DNA of 64,000 nt from Amaurobius ferox (taxonomy: Eukaryota; Arthropoda; Arachnida; Araneae; Amaurobiidae), in NCBI GenBank assembly GCA_951213105.1, contig OX578137.1, forward strand, positions 81,489,410-81,553,409. The letters run 5' to 3'. Below, one piece after another: positions 27,774-44,367 of this stretch. The translations under genes were made by a program, and so were the position numbers. The notes beneath the pieces are model-generated. The model was not told the DNA's origin, ran no database searches, and was given only the letters and a program-made list of their open reading frames with translations. The first letter of the stretch is position 1. Every line of letters starts with the position of its first letter.

Positions 27774-28424
27774 GGCTATTTCCTCAACCGTTAGTCACAG
27801 CGATACATTTCCAATTGCGAAGGTGTTTTACATTTTAAAATCTATTATCTTAAAAACAGCTTAAATCAATAAATGCATTTCTGAAAGAAATACAAAATAT
27901 AAATTTTTATTTTTATACAGCCCTCGATCCTACCAATTACATTTAAGGAAATCATCATCATACAATTTTATGCAAAATAAAAAAAAATCGTCCTTTTACG
28001 ACCAAAATTGACTGACTTATAGCTGTTTAAATTTGGAACACTTTTTGTGCTGAGAAATGGTCAATGGATTGATTGGTTGGTTGCCTGGAGAAATGGTCAA
28101 TACGGTCCCTGAATAGTTGTTTGCCTGAAACGGGACATTTTTATGCTTAGAAAAGCGACTTAAGTCATAAAGTTTAACGCTTCATAGTCCGGTGAATTTT
28201 GGTCTTAAAAGGAAGATTTCTTTTATTTTTCATGAAATTATATGAGGATGATTTTCCTAAATATAAATAGTAGGACCGGGGGACCGTATAAAAATTTATA
28301 TTTTGTATTTCTTTCAGAAATATATTTATTCATTTAAACTGTTTCTAAGATAATAGATTTTAAAATTTGAAACACTCTTGCAATTGGAAGTATATCTCTG
28401 TGACTAACTGTTGAGGAAATAGAC
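27774..28424. mobile_element. Foldback element with about 250-bp inverted arms
   Basis: The left arm begins GGCTATTTCCTCAACCGTTA and the right arm ends with its complement (TAACTGTTGAGGAAATAG). The arms pair imperfectly over roughly 250 bp, including CCTTTTACGACCAAAATT against AATTTTGGTCTTAAAAGG, around a short loop near 28,020-28,170. (AT)n tracts flank both sides. No coding capacity is seen, so it is probably a nonautonomous DNA transposon. Confidence 0.7.
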
Positions 28425-28451
28425 ATTGGGCACCGACAACAGTGAACACCT

Positions 28452-28455
<4 letters not shown>

Positions 28456-28494
<39 letters not shown>

Positions 28495-28552
28495 ACCTGA
28501 TGAAAAGTCTAGTCTAATTGACTTCTAAATTAAGTCAGTGCTGTTTATTTCG

Positions 28553-28586
<34 letters not shown>
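28456..28586 (+). repeat. Two (AT)n tracts
   Basis: AT tracts at about 28,456-28,490 and 28,553-28,586. The second lies just inside the 5' end of the reverse transcriptase frame. Confidence 0.9.
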
Positions 28587-28589
<3 letters not shown>

Positions 28590-30356
28590 CTTATTACAAG
28601 ATCACAGTTTTTAAATTTAAAACTAAATCAGTTTCATTATAATAATACAACTACTAATTCTTATTGTGTTATCTCTTTCAAACATCCTATATATAATTCT
28701 ATAAATTTTGGACATCTGTTTAACAAGTTTAAACATTTATTGCCTATTGGTGATTTATTTGTTTCAAAGACATTCAAATACAATAAGCCTATTGGTAGGT
28801 CTATATTTAATTATAATGAAGTTTCACAATCGCTCTCTATTGATCATTCTTCTCAGTCAATTGTAGATAGTGAATGTATTTGTAAATTAAATAAATATGC
28901 TAAATTTCTAAATCCAGACTTGGGGCACATAGTTACAGGAGATTTAGACCTTGTTAGTGACAATGTGTTAAGAACCATTATGTCATTTGGCACTAAATTT
29001 AGGATACCTTCTTGTAATAATTCTTTTAAAGTCTTAAAATCAATTAATCTTGATCTTGATAAATATATATATAAATTAGCTTGTAAATACGCTCTGCCAT
29101 TAGAGGCATTTAATATGTGGAAATTTACTATATTAGAATCAATTAAAAATGCTATTAGAGATATTAAATTGTCTAGATCTTTATATAATATTGATAATAT
29201 TAAACATTCCATTAATGATTTACAAAGATCCTTTGTTATCACCTATGTTGATAAAGCCTCTAATAATTATGCTATTATCTGTAAAAAATTTTATATTCAA
29301 TTTCTGTTAGATTATTTAAAAAATAATAGTCTTTTTAAACCTGATTTACATTCCATCAATAGTATTAAATTGAAAATTATCAATATGTATAATGATTTAA
29401 ATATTAAATATAAATATCTTAAATTTCCTTATATAGTGCTTATTCCAAAATTTCATAAAAATCCTATTAAATTTAGAACAGTTACTAGTGGCCATAATAC
29501 TTACTCTACTACTGCGAGTAAATTATTACTAAATTCTTTAAATCTAATAAATAATAGTTTAAGCCAGACTAGCAATAACTACCATATTCTAAATAATAGT
29601 AAAGAATTAAAGAATAAATTAACATCTCTTAGAAAAATAATAGGATTTCAAACTTTTGATTTTAAAGATCTTTTTAATAATATTAAGATATCTGATCTAT
29701 ATGATGTAATTTTAGCTCTATATAATGCTTATATTACACCTCTTTCAAATCAAATTAAATTTATAAATTTTCCTAAACTTCTTCACTTTGTTATTTTCAA
29801 TAATTATATTTTTCAAGGAAATAAATTATACTTACAAGTCTCAGGAGTTCCACAGGGTGGCTGTAGTAGCAGTATGCTAGCTAATTTATACCTTTATCAT
29901 TATGAAATGTCATTTACTTCAATAGATTATACTTTTTACAGATATGTTGATGATCTGATTTGCTTAGTACATACAGAAAATTATCTCATAGATATAGATT
30001 ACTATCCAGACAATTTGGAATTAATACCTAATGAAGCTACTATTAATAAAAATGTTAATTTTTTGGATTTAAATCTTTTTATTGATCCTTCTAATAGAAT
30101 TGTTACAAATTTATATGATAAAAAAGACTTTTATAATTTTAATATTAATAAAATCTTACCTTTTAATTCCTGTAACTCGATTCAATTGTTTAGAAATATT
30201 ATACTCAATCAGCTTTTTAGAATTTATAGATTATCTGATAAAATATTTCATGCTATGCATATCAATAATCTCAAAATTACTAGTAATTTATATAAATATC
30301 CCACTTATTTAGTAAATAGTATTGTTAAAAAATTTAAAATAGTTGGATTTTTATAA
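28518..30356 (+). CDS. Reverse transcriptase of a Penelope-like or unclassified retroelement
   Basis: An open frame of 612 codons with the reverse transcriptase motifs in order: VDKASNNYAIICK (block 1), IPKFHKNPIKFRTVTSG (block 2), FQTFDFKDLFNNI (motif A, with D in FDF), GVPQGGCSSSMLANLYL (block 4), YRYVDDLICLVH (motif C, catalytic DD), then NFLDLNLFID and a YDKKDFYNF block. Reverse transcriptases copy element RNA into DNA. The NFLDL..YDKKDF tail resembles Penelope-like and related animal elements more than LINEs or LTR elements, but this is a family impression. No GIY-YIG or other endonuclease is visible. The frame opens with TTG directly after an in-frame TAA and soon crosses an (AT)n tract. 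There is no ATG before roughly residue 197, so the 5' end is probably missing. Codon use is extremely A/T-biased. Confidence 0.8.
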
Positions 30357-31225
30357 TTCTTTCCATAGTATCATATAATTCTATTCATAGTATCTTATAT
30401 TAGCCAGTCATCTCCATTTTTTTTTTTTTTTTTTTTTTTCATTCACTTCCCACTTCAGCATTACCTTTATTTGCCCCTCTTTTTAGTAGCTCTTTTTGTA
30501 TATTAATACTTTTTCTTTACATTTCGCTTCACAGTTTTTCAATTCTTATGAATGGCAACAGTAAATGGTTTTTTATTTTTTCTTTACGAATGGCAACACT
30601 GGTCTCTTCTATCAGTGTTCCCTCGATCCTTGTATTGAATCGACTGTACACACGCTGTGCTTTTTCCAGGTATTCATTTTTTCTTTTTTATTCCATCTTT
30701 ATGTATGTCGTCCAAGTAGAAATAGTTCATAGATTTAATCTATCTATTTCTTCAGAAACATACATTTTCGAGTTTGCTTCTACAAAAAACTTGGACATGA
30801 TTAAATTTTTGTAGAGGTTAACAATTCATGATTTAGGCTTAGAGCCTCGTCCACGTGTAAGGCGTTTGTGCTTGATTTCGTTTGTTATACTTATTTCGAT
30901 TCCATACCTTTGTATTATATTTTTCATTGACTTGTTGATTCGATATTAATTTTATTTATTTTTTCCATATGCTTGAGGATTAATTGATTTTTACATTTGT
31001 TTTGTACGCCAGTTAGATAGTTGAATTTAGTTTAAGTTTTTCTTTTTTTGTTTCCATACCTTTTAATTTGGTTGATTTTCTGTAACTTGATAGCTAGTGT
31101 TTTGTATTTTTAATCCATTTGATTGATGATTTGCTGTATTATATTTTATTCTGTGGGTGTTTTTAAAAAGTTAGGTTTATCGTGTTACATCTTCTTACTT
31201 TTCGTTCATTGGATTTTCAAACTTC

Positions 31226-31261
<36 letters not shown>

Positions 31262-32531
31262 ATAATTTATATCAGTGTATTTTACTACTTTTTGGTTGTG
31301 TTTCATTCCCATTTCTACTCCCTCATATTTTGTTATTATATGTTTATTATACAGTCTGCAATTTGTCTCGTTTACATTTTTATGGTTTATTTGATTATCT
31401 TCGGTACGCATATTTGCCTTTTTGTACATCTGTACAAGGCAATTAATGGAAAAGACAAAGGAAGTTTGCTATGTGCACGCGCAGCGAGATGAGATTGTAC
31501 ATATTACAACTTTCCATCTTCCATCCATCTTATCCCCTCCCCCCCTCACTATTCAAATTCATTTTGGGATCATTGGCTTATTTTTTAGCCATCTTAAATT
31601 GTTTGGGTTTCTGGATCATCACTGCTGCCTCCCAGGTAGTTAGAATTCCTTTTGCTGTTTCGCCAGATTTTGCATCTATTTCCACAATACCCTCTTCTTT
31701 CACAGCATATAGTTTATTCCTTCAATTATAAGCCTTTTTAATTGATTTCAGTAAGGTCAGTTTTTTTTCCCTTTTTTTGCAATTACCTTCTTATAGAAAT
31801 ATAAAACAACGCGATACTCTTTTCCAGCATGTTGGTTTCAGTGCGATTTTCACCATGCTCAAAAGAAGTTGCGATGTACAAAGATGTAAATAAATGACAT
31901 AATTAAATAATTACTGACCACAATTATCATCCACATTCGCTATGACATACTAAAGATGTTGAACTTTTTTTATGTATTCATACAAGTCAGAAACTTTCTC
32001 ATATGTAATCAACAATTTACGGAAGGTTTTATTTTATTGCTCATAAATATATTCCTATTGCCATCTGATTATTTAATATCGTCAAATGGTAATAGAGGTA
32101 GATAATGAAATTACTGAAAAAAGTTCTGCAGTCATCATCTGAAATATATATTTTTTACAAACTGATATATTTCCCAAGATTTTAAAGATACATGAGTTTT
32201 TAATCTTTGAATTTGATCTTGTGTAATATTTTTTATAACAGTAATTATTTATATTTTTCTATCTATTCTCTGATTAGGATAATTTTTCCGTTGATAATTT
32301 TTTAAATATTTCAAAAAATTTCTATTTAACTGCAAAATGCAACTGTTTTGTGGTAGACAAATTTTAAAAAATTGTCAAACTTTCATATTAACATGCAAAA
32401 TCATCGTACACATATATTGTAAAACAATTTAAAAATATAAAATAGTTTTCTTAAGATAATTTAAATAATTTGTAGAACATATATATACGGGACATTGAAA
32501 TATATATGTAGAACATATATATTTCAATCTT
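30357..32531. other. Flank of the reverse transcriptase, no gene
   Basis: A T-run (30,419-30,440), pyrimidine-rich sequence and an (AT)n tract (31,232-31,255) are present. The 30.5-31.7 kb part may be 3' untranslated sequence of the retroelement, but I see no element end. The frames of 60-107 codons overlap and have no family features. Confidence 0.45.
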
Positions 32532-33093
32532 TATAGGGTCTCCCATAAAGATGGAAACGCTCTTTAATTCTTTACTTGTTGGAGATAAGTGGGCAATGTA
32601 AATGGCAAATATGTTGAAAGTAAGGTAGAAAATAAGACTACGTTAATGAAATAGTCCTCTCATTAATTTTCAATAAGTTACACTTTTTAAGTTTTTATCC
32701 TTAGAAAGATTCCTTAGAAAACATTTCCGACAACCTTAGAAAAATTTGGTCAATCAGAAAATTTTTATTTTTAATGCAACAAAATTATTTAAAAAACCGT
32801 ATATCCTTATCTTTAAAATTGAGCGAGTTATATTTAATTGAAAATTGAACATGGGGAATGTGGACAATACATCAAGTTAGAAATGTAAATTTGTGACATA
32901 TAAAAAAAACGATAAGGGGTGTCGTATAAAAATTTAAAAACTGTAACTTTTAGAAAATTAATGGCAGGACTATTTCATTAATGTAGTCTTATTTCCTACC
33001 TTACTTTCAACATTTTTGCAATTTACATTGCCCACTTATTTACAACTGGTAAATAATTAAAGCAAGTTTCAATCTTTTTGGGACACTCCGTAT
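32532..33093. mobile_element. MITE-like foldback element with about 165-bp inverted repeats
   Basis: The left end TATAGGGTCTCCCATAAAGA and the right end (complement of TCTTTTTGGGACACTCCGTAT) pair, as do long inner segments such as AAGTGGGCAATGTAAAT against ATTTACATTGCCCACTT. The span is about 560 bp. It has no coding capacity. Confidence 0.8.
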
Positions 33094-37727
<4,634 letters not shown>

Positions 37728-37741
37728 CTCCTCCCCTCCTC
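37728..37741 (-). other. Polypurine tract of the LTR element
   Basis: On the minus strand GAGGAGGGGAGGAG directly precedes the 3' LTR. This is the expected position of the primer for plus-strand DNA synthesis, and it fixes the element's orientation. Confidence 0.8.
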
Positions 37742-39202
37742 GAGGCAAAAAAATCTGACAAACAGGAGGATTTTTTTCATCACAGGATGTAGGCGCAAGT
37801 AGTTATTAGGTCCTTGAAGTCGATCGCACCTTCAAGTGGAATTTCAGTAAAAATTTTGAGAGATGCAGTCGGCCAAAACTACATCAGGGTTCTCGGCACG
37901 AACACCATCCCACATGGGCGCATGTCGAAGAACCAGCTCCAAAAGGAACCTAAAAATGACTGTAAATCAGTCGAAAACCCTAATAGCTACAAGCCCTTTA
38001 CAGAAGTTCACAATATGTTGTTGTAATAATTATAAATTAAATATAAATTCCAAAAATTAGTTTAAATATGTACATAGTATCCCTCAAGTCAACCAGTTAA
38101 TTAAATTTTTAAATTTCCATAAATAAAATTTTTCAAATCAAACCTTCAAATCAATTTTCAAAGTATAAAAAATTTTCCAATTTTCATCAATTAAATTTCA
38201 ATCCATAAAATATTTCATATTCATTATATATTCAAATTATTTAAATATTAAAATGTAAACATGTGGTCAGCAGCAAATATCAGTTCAGTATATCAAATGT
38301 TATTTATTTTTAAATTCTTGTAAATTAAAATTTTATGATCACTGCAAATCATTAACTTTTCAAATAATCAAAGTGTAAACAATAACCTTCCCCTGCAGCT
38401 CCTAATTCCGAAATTGTCTAAGTAGACACAGCAGCAATTACAATACATATCTTTAAACATTAATATAATATAAATACAGATTTAAATTAGGAAAGACCAT
38501 ACCAAAAACAATAATTTTCAACCTACCTTGTCCAGTGGTTCACAATAAATCAGAATTCTTATTAAGTGTCTATTTGACACGACAATTTTTAATCAATATT
38601 TAACAATAAATATCTTCTTGACCATCAGCAATCAGTCAGCTGTAATGTGGATAACAACAAAAAGGCAAATAATAGCAATATTTTATATCAACAGTGACAC
38701 AACACCAATTCTTAACCTTTTCACATTTCACATAATTTCATCATTTCAAAATTATCACATATTTTATTCAATATTTCTTTTATATTTTGAAATTATCATT
38801 TCAAAAATATCACATTATATGTTCCATTCTTTTATAGTAAATTATTTTTTTTTTAATCAATTGTTTCTTTTAAACAATATTACTCATTTATACATAAACA
38901 TCAAACATCATTCTATACCAAGTATTTCTTAACCTTGTGGCAGAAAGGAGGGGAACTCAGTGGTCGAAAACAATTTCAACTCAATTTAGAATTAAAACAT
39001 TGAAATTAAATCATTTTTCTCTTTTCCACTATATCAAGTAAAAACAGGTGGCACAAAAATAAAGAATGACCGGACAGAGACAGAAATCAGTTTCGAAATT
39101 ATTCCTTGATATTATTCAAATATTAATTCTCAAAGTCTGTGACCCGCAATAAAAGTATGTAGACAAAATGTCATACAGTAATTCAGTAAATATAATCTCT
39201 AT

Positions 39203-39352
39203 ATATGTGTGTGTGTGAAAGCCCCAGGCCGTCCGGCTCGTATATGTGTGTGTGTGTAAACAATAATAATATTCCGTCCGTGTGTGTGTGTGTAAACAAT
39301 AATAATAATCCGTCCGGCTCGTATATGTGTGTGTGTGTAAACAATAATAATA
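39203..39352 (+). repeat. Minisatellite, about three units
   Basis: The unit combines CGTCCGGCTCGTATATGTG, a GT run and TAAACAATAATAATATTC. Frames crossing it (HTHTH, CVCVNNNN) are artefacts. Confidence 0.8.
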
Positions 39353-42300
39353 TTCTTAAGAAATTTCCATTTCCTAATTTTGCAAGTAATACGTAATAAA
39401 AACTTGTTAAGAAATTCTCTATTCTTAACAAAACACAAAGTAAACAAATGATATATACGATGCAACACCAATGTGGCAGTAAGGGATTTTTTTTTCTTTT
39501 TTTTTTTTACTCCACAAACACCGAAGAACTTGCAAATTAAATTGAACATCCTGAAACAAGTGCAGAAAAACCAAATGTCCTGGCACACTGGTATTCGCAA
39601 TTTTGATGAAATTTTGGAGAAAGGTAGTGTGTTTGCAGCCACACCACCACACTTGCAGGGCAAAAGTTCCGAATAAGGCCAAAAGAAAGGATGCCAAAAT
39701 TCCACACTTCATATACTACCCATTTGAACTCACTCTTTAAGAACCGAAACTGTCACAGAGAATTTAAACCACAATATAATTTCTGTCACCACCGCGTCAA
39801 TGTAGTAAATCAAGTTTTACTGTAAATAAATTGTGCAGCGAATTAAATTTGTGCTCGCTTGGCACAGGCACAAAATTTCAAAGTGCTCACTGGCACAGAG
39901 GACTCTGAAGTCTCTTCTTTTTTTTGTGATTAAATATGTCATATATTATTATTTTTCCATTTCTAATGGAGCTAGATCTCACTAAACATTGCCACCAAAA
40001 TTAATTCAAATTTTGAAGAAATTTTTCACCACTCCCCAATCAAATTTTACCAATGCCACACAATTTAGTTCAAGTTCTTTAAATCAAACTAAATTTCAAC
40101 ATGTTACCAAAATTTTTCAAACATTTGTAAATAACTAGGTGTCACCCCATAAATTGATAAATTTCTTTAAGATTATGTTGCCTTCCAATGTAATAATACA
40201 GCTGATGTCAAAGATAAATTTAAATTGAGTTTAATAAATTCTAATATTCCATTTCATTTCATTTGTACAAATTCTCAAATACTCGTAATTAAATTAATAA
40301 GTGCAAAAATTTTAGGTAGTAACTCCAGAAATTAATTTGAAATTCAAATATATCCATTTGTGTAACTAACCTTCAAGTTTCAAAATAGAATTCCTAAATT
40401 CAAATAAAAATTTTCAAAAAAACAAATAAATGGATTTCGGAAGTAAATAAGTAAAGTAAAATTTCAAAAATATTATAAGGTAAATTAACTTGTGGAATCC
40501 AATTCTTTTTTTTTTTAAATTCTATATATTTCGTTCGTAAATAAACTAGAGTTCATCGACTCTTTCAGGATTTCCACGTCATATGCAAGTAAACCATGAA
40601 ATTGAATGTACGTAAATAAATTTTCAGAATATTTTAATTCGAAATACAACACTTGTGGATTCGGTTTATAGACTCAATTCTATTTTCGTAATTAAAGAGT
40701 TTACCGACTCTAATTCGAAATCCACAATGTAAGATCAATATCAAGACTCCAATTATATTTCTTAAATCAAATGTCATGTATCGCAAGTAACTATGAGTCA
40801 CGAAAAATATTCCAAGTTTCAAAAAAAAAATTCAATTTCAAAATGATTTCATATTTTAAATCTTAAATTCAAATTCTATAATTCACGTTTATTTCAAGTT
40901 TCATTTCTCAACTTTTAATTCGCAGTCAAAAAGGTGTAGAATAAATATTCACGGCTTAATCCAAGTTCTCATGTCACAATCAAGCATTTATGCATAAAAT
41001 AAAAGTCACAATCAAAGATAAATGTTCATGCTTCAAAACCACAAGTTGAAGCAAAACGATCATGAAAAAAAAATTATGTGGTGTCAGCAGAACGAAATGC
41101 CAGCATTGCTTCGCGCCATCGCGGATTGCAGTCTCGCATATCCGGAACAGAAGCAGCAGATTCACGATTTAGACTTTATAAACAAATGAAAAGGAAGAAC
41201 GATCAAGGTCAAGATTTTTCAAACTCTTTTTCGTAATTATCGTTATTAAACATTCAATTTATCTAAAGGGAAATATTTGAAAGAGGAAGGGATACCGAGG
41301 CGAAAATCAAAATATACTTGTAATTAAATACAATGCCATAACGTAAATAAGTATTTGTATAATTCAATGGCAAACGTAAATAAATCATTCTGAAACGTAA
41401 TAAGTCATTTTCAGATTCTTTTCTGAAATTGTTCAATATTCAATATTTTCATTTTTATATTTCAAAATATTTCTCCACAATTTTATATTAACATTTTTAA
41501 CTTTTATGTTTTCAAATATCAATATTTCAACTTAGTCATAAAACATATTCAATCGTTTTTTTTTAATTTTTCACTTGCCAATCAAAAAGCAACCCATCCT
41601 CAAACCATTTTTCAAAACTTAAGTATTAACGTTGAAAATAATTTCCGAAAGTAAGATTTTGAGCAAGATTTTTTTTTTTTATTATTGCTATCGAAATAAC
41701 ATAGGCATGGGTGCAAACGGGGATTAAGAGGACATCATTCTACTCATTAATTTACCCTCGACAATAGCAACTGATGAGGTATTAGCCTTCTCATCGAATT
41801 ACGCTAGTTCGATGTGATATTAACGTACATTCCAAACAAATTAAAGTCAATTTCAATCCTAAGCACATCAGCTTTCCTCAAAATTGTTTGTGAGGCAATT
41901 CGACAAAAGGAAACTTAGGAAGGTCAAGTGCACGATATTACAATAAAAATGTTTGGATGCGACAAAACAAGGCAAGGAAACAGAAAACATATATTCAAGT
42001 GGAGAATCATATAGTCATCCTGAGGCATTCAAAAATAATTTACATTCATTCTCAGGGAATAAATACGCACTCGGTCCCATTTATACATCACTTTTTCAAA
42101 ATTTCAAATTTATTTTCAATAAGGTGTGGAAACAAAACTCCTCTTATTTTCAATTTTCTATCTTTCGTATTAACAGTTCCACAAAATTCAAAATATTTAG
42201 TATAATCAACCCCTTTTCAAAATTTTCCTGCTCTTCCCCTCATTTCATGAAATGACACCGCATTTTAAATTTTGTCACATATTATTCTATATTCATATTT

Positions 42301-43420
42301 TATATGAAATTTCTTTTTCATAGAGATATTAATGCTCTAAATCAGTTTTTCAATGTTATTAAAATATACACAAATAAATTATTCACATTTTTCATTGAAA
42401 CAATATCATCAATTATATTCATCATGTTTTACAAATATTCCACTTACTTTGTTAATATATTCACAAACACAAGACTTTTTACCTTCTTCTCGGTAGGTAC
42501 ATTTCATTTGCAATTAACTCACATTATAAATTATTCATTTTCAACTTTGGTGAAATCAAAACATTTTATTTTATTTTATTTTTACTTCACACTTTTTTCT
42601 ATCCACCAACACGAATCTGTTTTCTACAGAATTCACAAAATGTGTGCTTTTTAGCCACACAACATAATAAAACTTTTTTAAAACGTGAATTTATATTTTC
42701 AAAACTAGGTTACTCATTATTCTAGAGTTCTTAAAATTATACCTATTTTCACATATATTTATATATTGTCACATCGGGTACTAAATTCTCAAATTTTTCA
42801 AGTCAAAGTCAGTTATGTTTTTAACCAGGGTGCATTTTCAAATTTAACACACAAGTATTTTAATATTTAAGTATTTGTATTTATATCAATTTCTATAATT
42901 AGATTTAAATATTTGCAACTAAAATTTTGAGCAAAATTCTCAGAAACAACTCCCATTTCCGATCAAAAAATTCCATTTCTATTAAAACTATTCTACATTC
43001 CTGAGATTCAGATTCCGCCAACCCAAATATTTCTTTTCTTTTTTTTTTCTTGGGAAAGGGCTCAGAGAGCAGTCGAAGATAAATTACAGCGGGAATCATC
43101 TCCAAACATAAATTACATCAAACAAGAATTTTCAACCCGAAACCAAAAGAAATTTCCGAAAACTTCAAAAACGAAAATTTTTCAAATAAGCTGTTATTTT
43201 TAACTTTTACAATAGTTAAATTCAACTTTTAAAATAATTATAATCAAATTTTTAAATAATCAACCAATTCTTAATAATTTTTTTTTTTAATTTCTAAAAT
43301 ACTTTTCAAAATATGTCACACCTGTTTACATGATTGTTATAATAAATATGAAATTCTTTAAATTTGTGCACTTTTTGCACGGTATTTTCAATTCTGGCCA
43401 TGTGCCACTTTTGCACATGC

Positions 43421-43426
43421 CAACAG
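43421..43426. repeat. Polinton target site duplication, left
   Basis: CAACAG directly before the terminal inverted repeat. The identical CAACAG follows the right end at 59,791-59,796. A 6-bp duplication is the hallmark of Polinton integrase. Confidence 0.95.
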
Positions 43427-43962
43427 AGTAGTATGGGATTGACAGAGCTGGACCAGACCCATAAACACCTCCATAAAAAAACTCCACCCACTTTTAGAAA
43501 GTAATGGCTCTCAGCCCCCTCCATTAAAATCAGAACCACTTTTAGAAAGTAATAGCACTCAAAACCCCATAAAATTTCCACCCACTTTTAAAAAACAATG
43601 GCTCTCAAACACCTATAAAAATCAGACCCACTTTTAGAAAGGAATGGCTCTCAGCCCCTCCATTAAAATCAGAACCACTTTTAGAAAGTAATAGCACTCA
43701 AAACCCCATAAAATTTCCACCCACTTTTAAAAAACAATGGCTCTCAGCCCCTCCATTAAAATCAGACCCACTTTTAGAAAGGAATGGCTCTCAGCCCCTC
43801 CATTAAATCTCCACCCCCTTTTTAAAACAATGGTATAAGACAACCCCATAGGACTCTTTCAGAACCCACTTTTAGAAATCAGCGAAAAGTCGTTGACCCC
43901 CGAAGGGTACCCCCTGAGACGAGCACCCTCTTTTCCGCGGATGAGACAATATTTTAAGCATT
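43427..43962 (+). repeat. Left terminal inverted repeat of the Polinton (536 bp)
   Basis: It is complementary to 59,255-59,790 along its whole length, with no difference noticed by eye. About 43,480-43,840 is a tandem array of roughly 45-bp units (CCACTTTTAGAAAGTAATGG, then CTCTCAGCCCCTCCATTAAA and variants). The inner 110 bp are unique, GC-rich (CCCCCGAAGGGTACCCCCTG), and end in a promoter-like ATTTTAAGCATT. Confidence 0.95.
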
Positions 43963-43968
43963 TAAAGA
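43951..43968 (+). promoter_or_regulatory. Early-type upstream module at the inner edge of the left TIR
   Basis: ATTTTAAGCATTTAAAGA, the same string that occurs on the minus strand upstream of the polymerase and the 87-residue gene. It lies just before the first plus-strand gene. Confidence 0.6.
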
Positions 43969-43969
43969 G

Positions 43970-44299
43970 ATGCATTTAGAGATAGAAGAGAACAAAAAAA
44001 CCATGGACAAACTTAACGCACTTAGTACATTGGAAGGGAGCTATAAAAAGATGAATGAACTCACAATCGATGAAAAATACCCTATCAGTGAAATTAAGCA
44101 GATAGCAACCAAATATGGGGAAAAACTAGTAGTGGAGTTAGAAGATGGCTCCAGTTTGTTTTTACCGAAGCGATGCGAGCAAAGAGCTTCAGAATATATG
44201 AAGCTAAATGATGAGCCCAAACCTATATTCTTTGTATATTTGGGAACAAAAGATGTCGGGAAAGCACTACCAGCGCAAATGTTTAAAATTGTACATTAA
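43970..44299 (+). CDS. Small conserved-looking Polinton protein, possible OB-fold
   Basis: 109 codons from the first ATG, but the ATG at 44,003 (ACCATGG, good initiation context, MDKLNALSTL) is a better start and gives 98 residues. The core YPISEIKQIATKYGEKLVVEL followed by a FLPKRC strand reads like a small beta-barrel (OB-fold-like) nucleic-acid-binding domain. Short proteins of this look are common in arthropod viral and Polinton-like elements, but the fold assignment is inference. It is the first gene inside the left TIR, under the early-type module, and ends just before hairpin 1. A single-stranded DNA-binding role in replication would suit its place beside the polymerase, but nothing here proves it. 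Confidence 0.6.
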   Translation: MHLEIEENKKTMDKLNALSTLEGSYKKMNELTIDEKYPISEIKQIATKYGEKLVVELEDGSSLFLPKRCEQRASEYMKLNDEPKPIFFVYLGTKDVGKALPAQMFKIVH

Positions 44300-44303
44300 A
44301 TTT

Positions 44304-44332
44304 TATTATAATGGTATTAAACCATTATAATA
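44304..44332. terminator. Unit-end hairpin 1
   Basis: 12-bp arms TATTATAATGGT and complement around ATTAA, 5 nt after the stop of the 43,970 gene. Confidence 0.65.
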
Positions 44333-44367
44333 TATACAACAACCGTTCTGTTGCCGCTGTCACATAG

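Larger units (their letters stand above)
37742..43426 (-). other. Noncoding interior of the LTR element
   Basis: Long AT-rich sequence with very short frames only. 39,203-39,352 holds a minisatellite. The lack of coding remnants in an element with near-identical LTRs suggests that it entered the genome already noncoding. Confidence 0.6.

Noticed and set aside
28853..29242. Minus-strand frame of 129 codons
   Set aside because: It is antisense to the reverse transcriptase and has no motif.
37814..38060. Hidden pol gene next to the polypurine tract
   Set aside because: Minus-strand translation of this part gives short runs with stops and no RT or integrase motif.
39183..39705. Overlapping frames of 82-168 codons with HTHTH and KKKKKK runs
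   Set aside because: They arise from a minisatellite and a homopolymer within noncoding LTR-element sequence and lack protein features.
43480..43840. CRISPR-like array in the terminal repeats
   Set aside because: Units abut each other without unique spacers, the host is an animal and no cas genes exist. It is a minisatellite.
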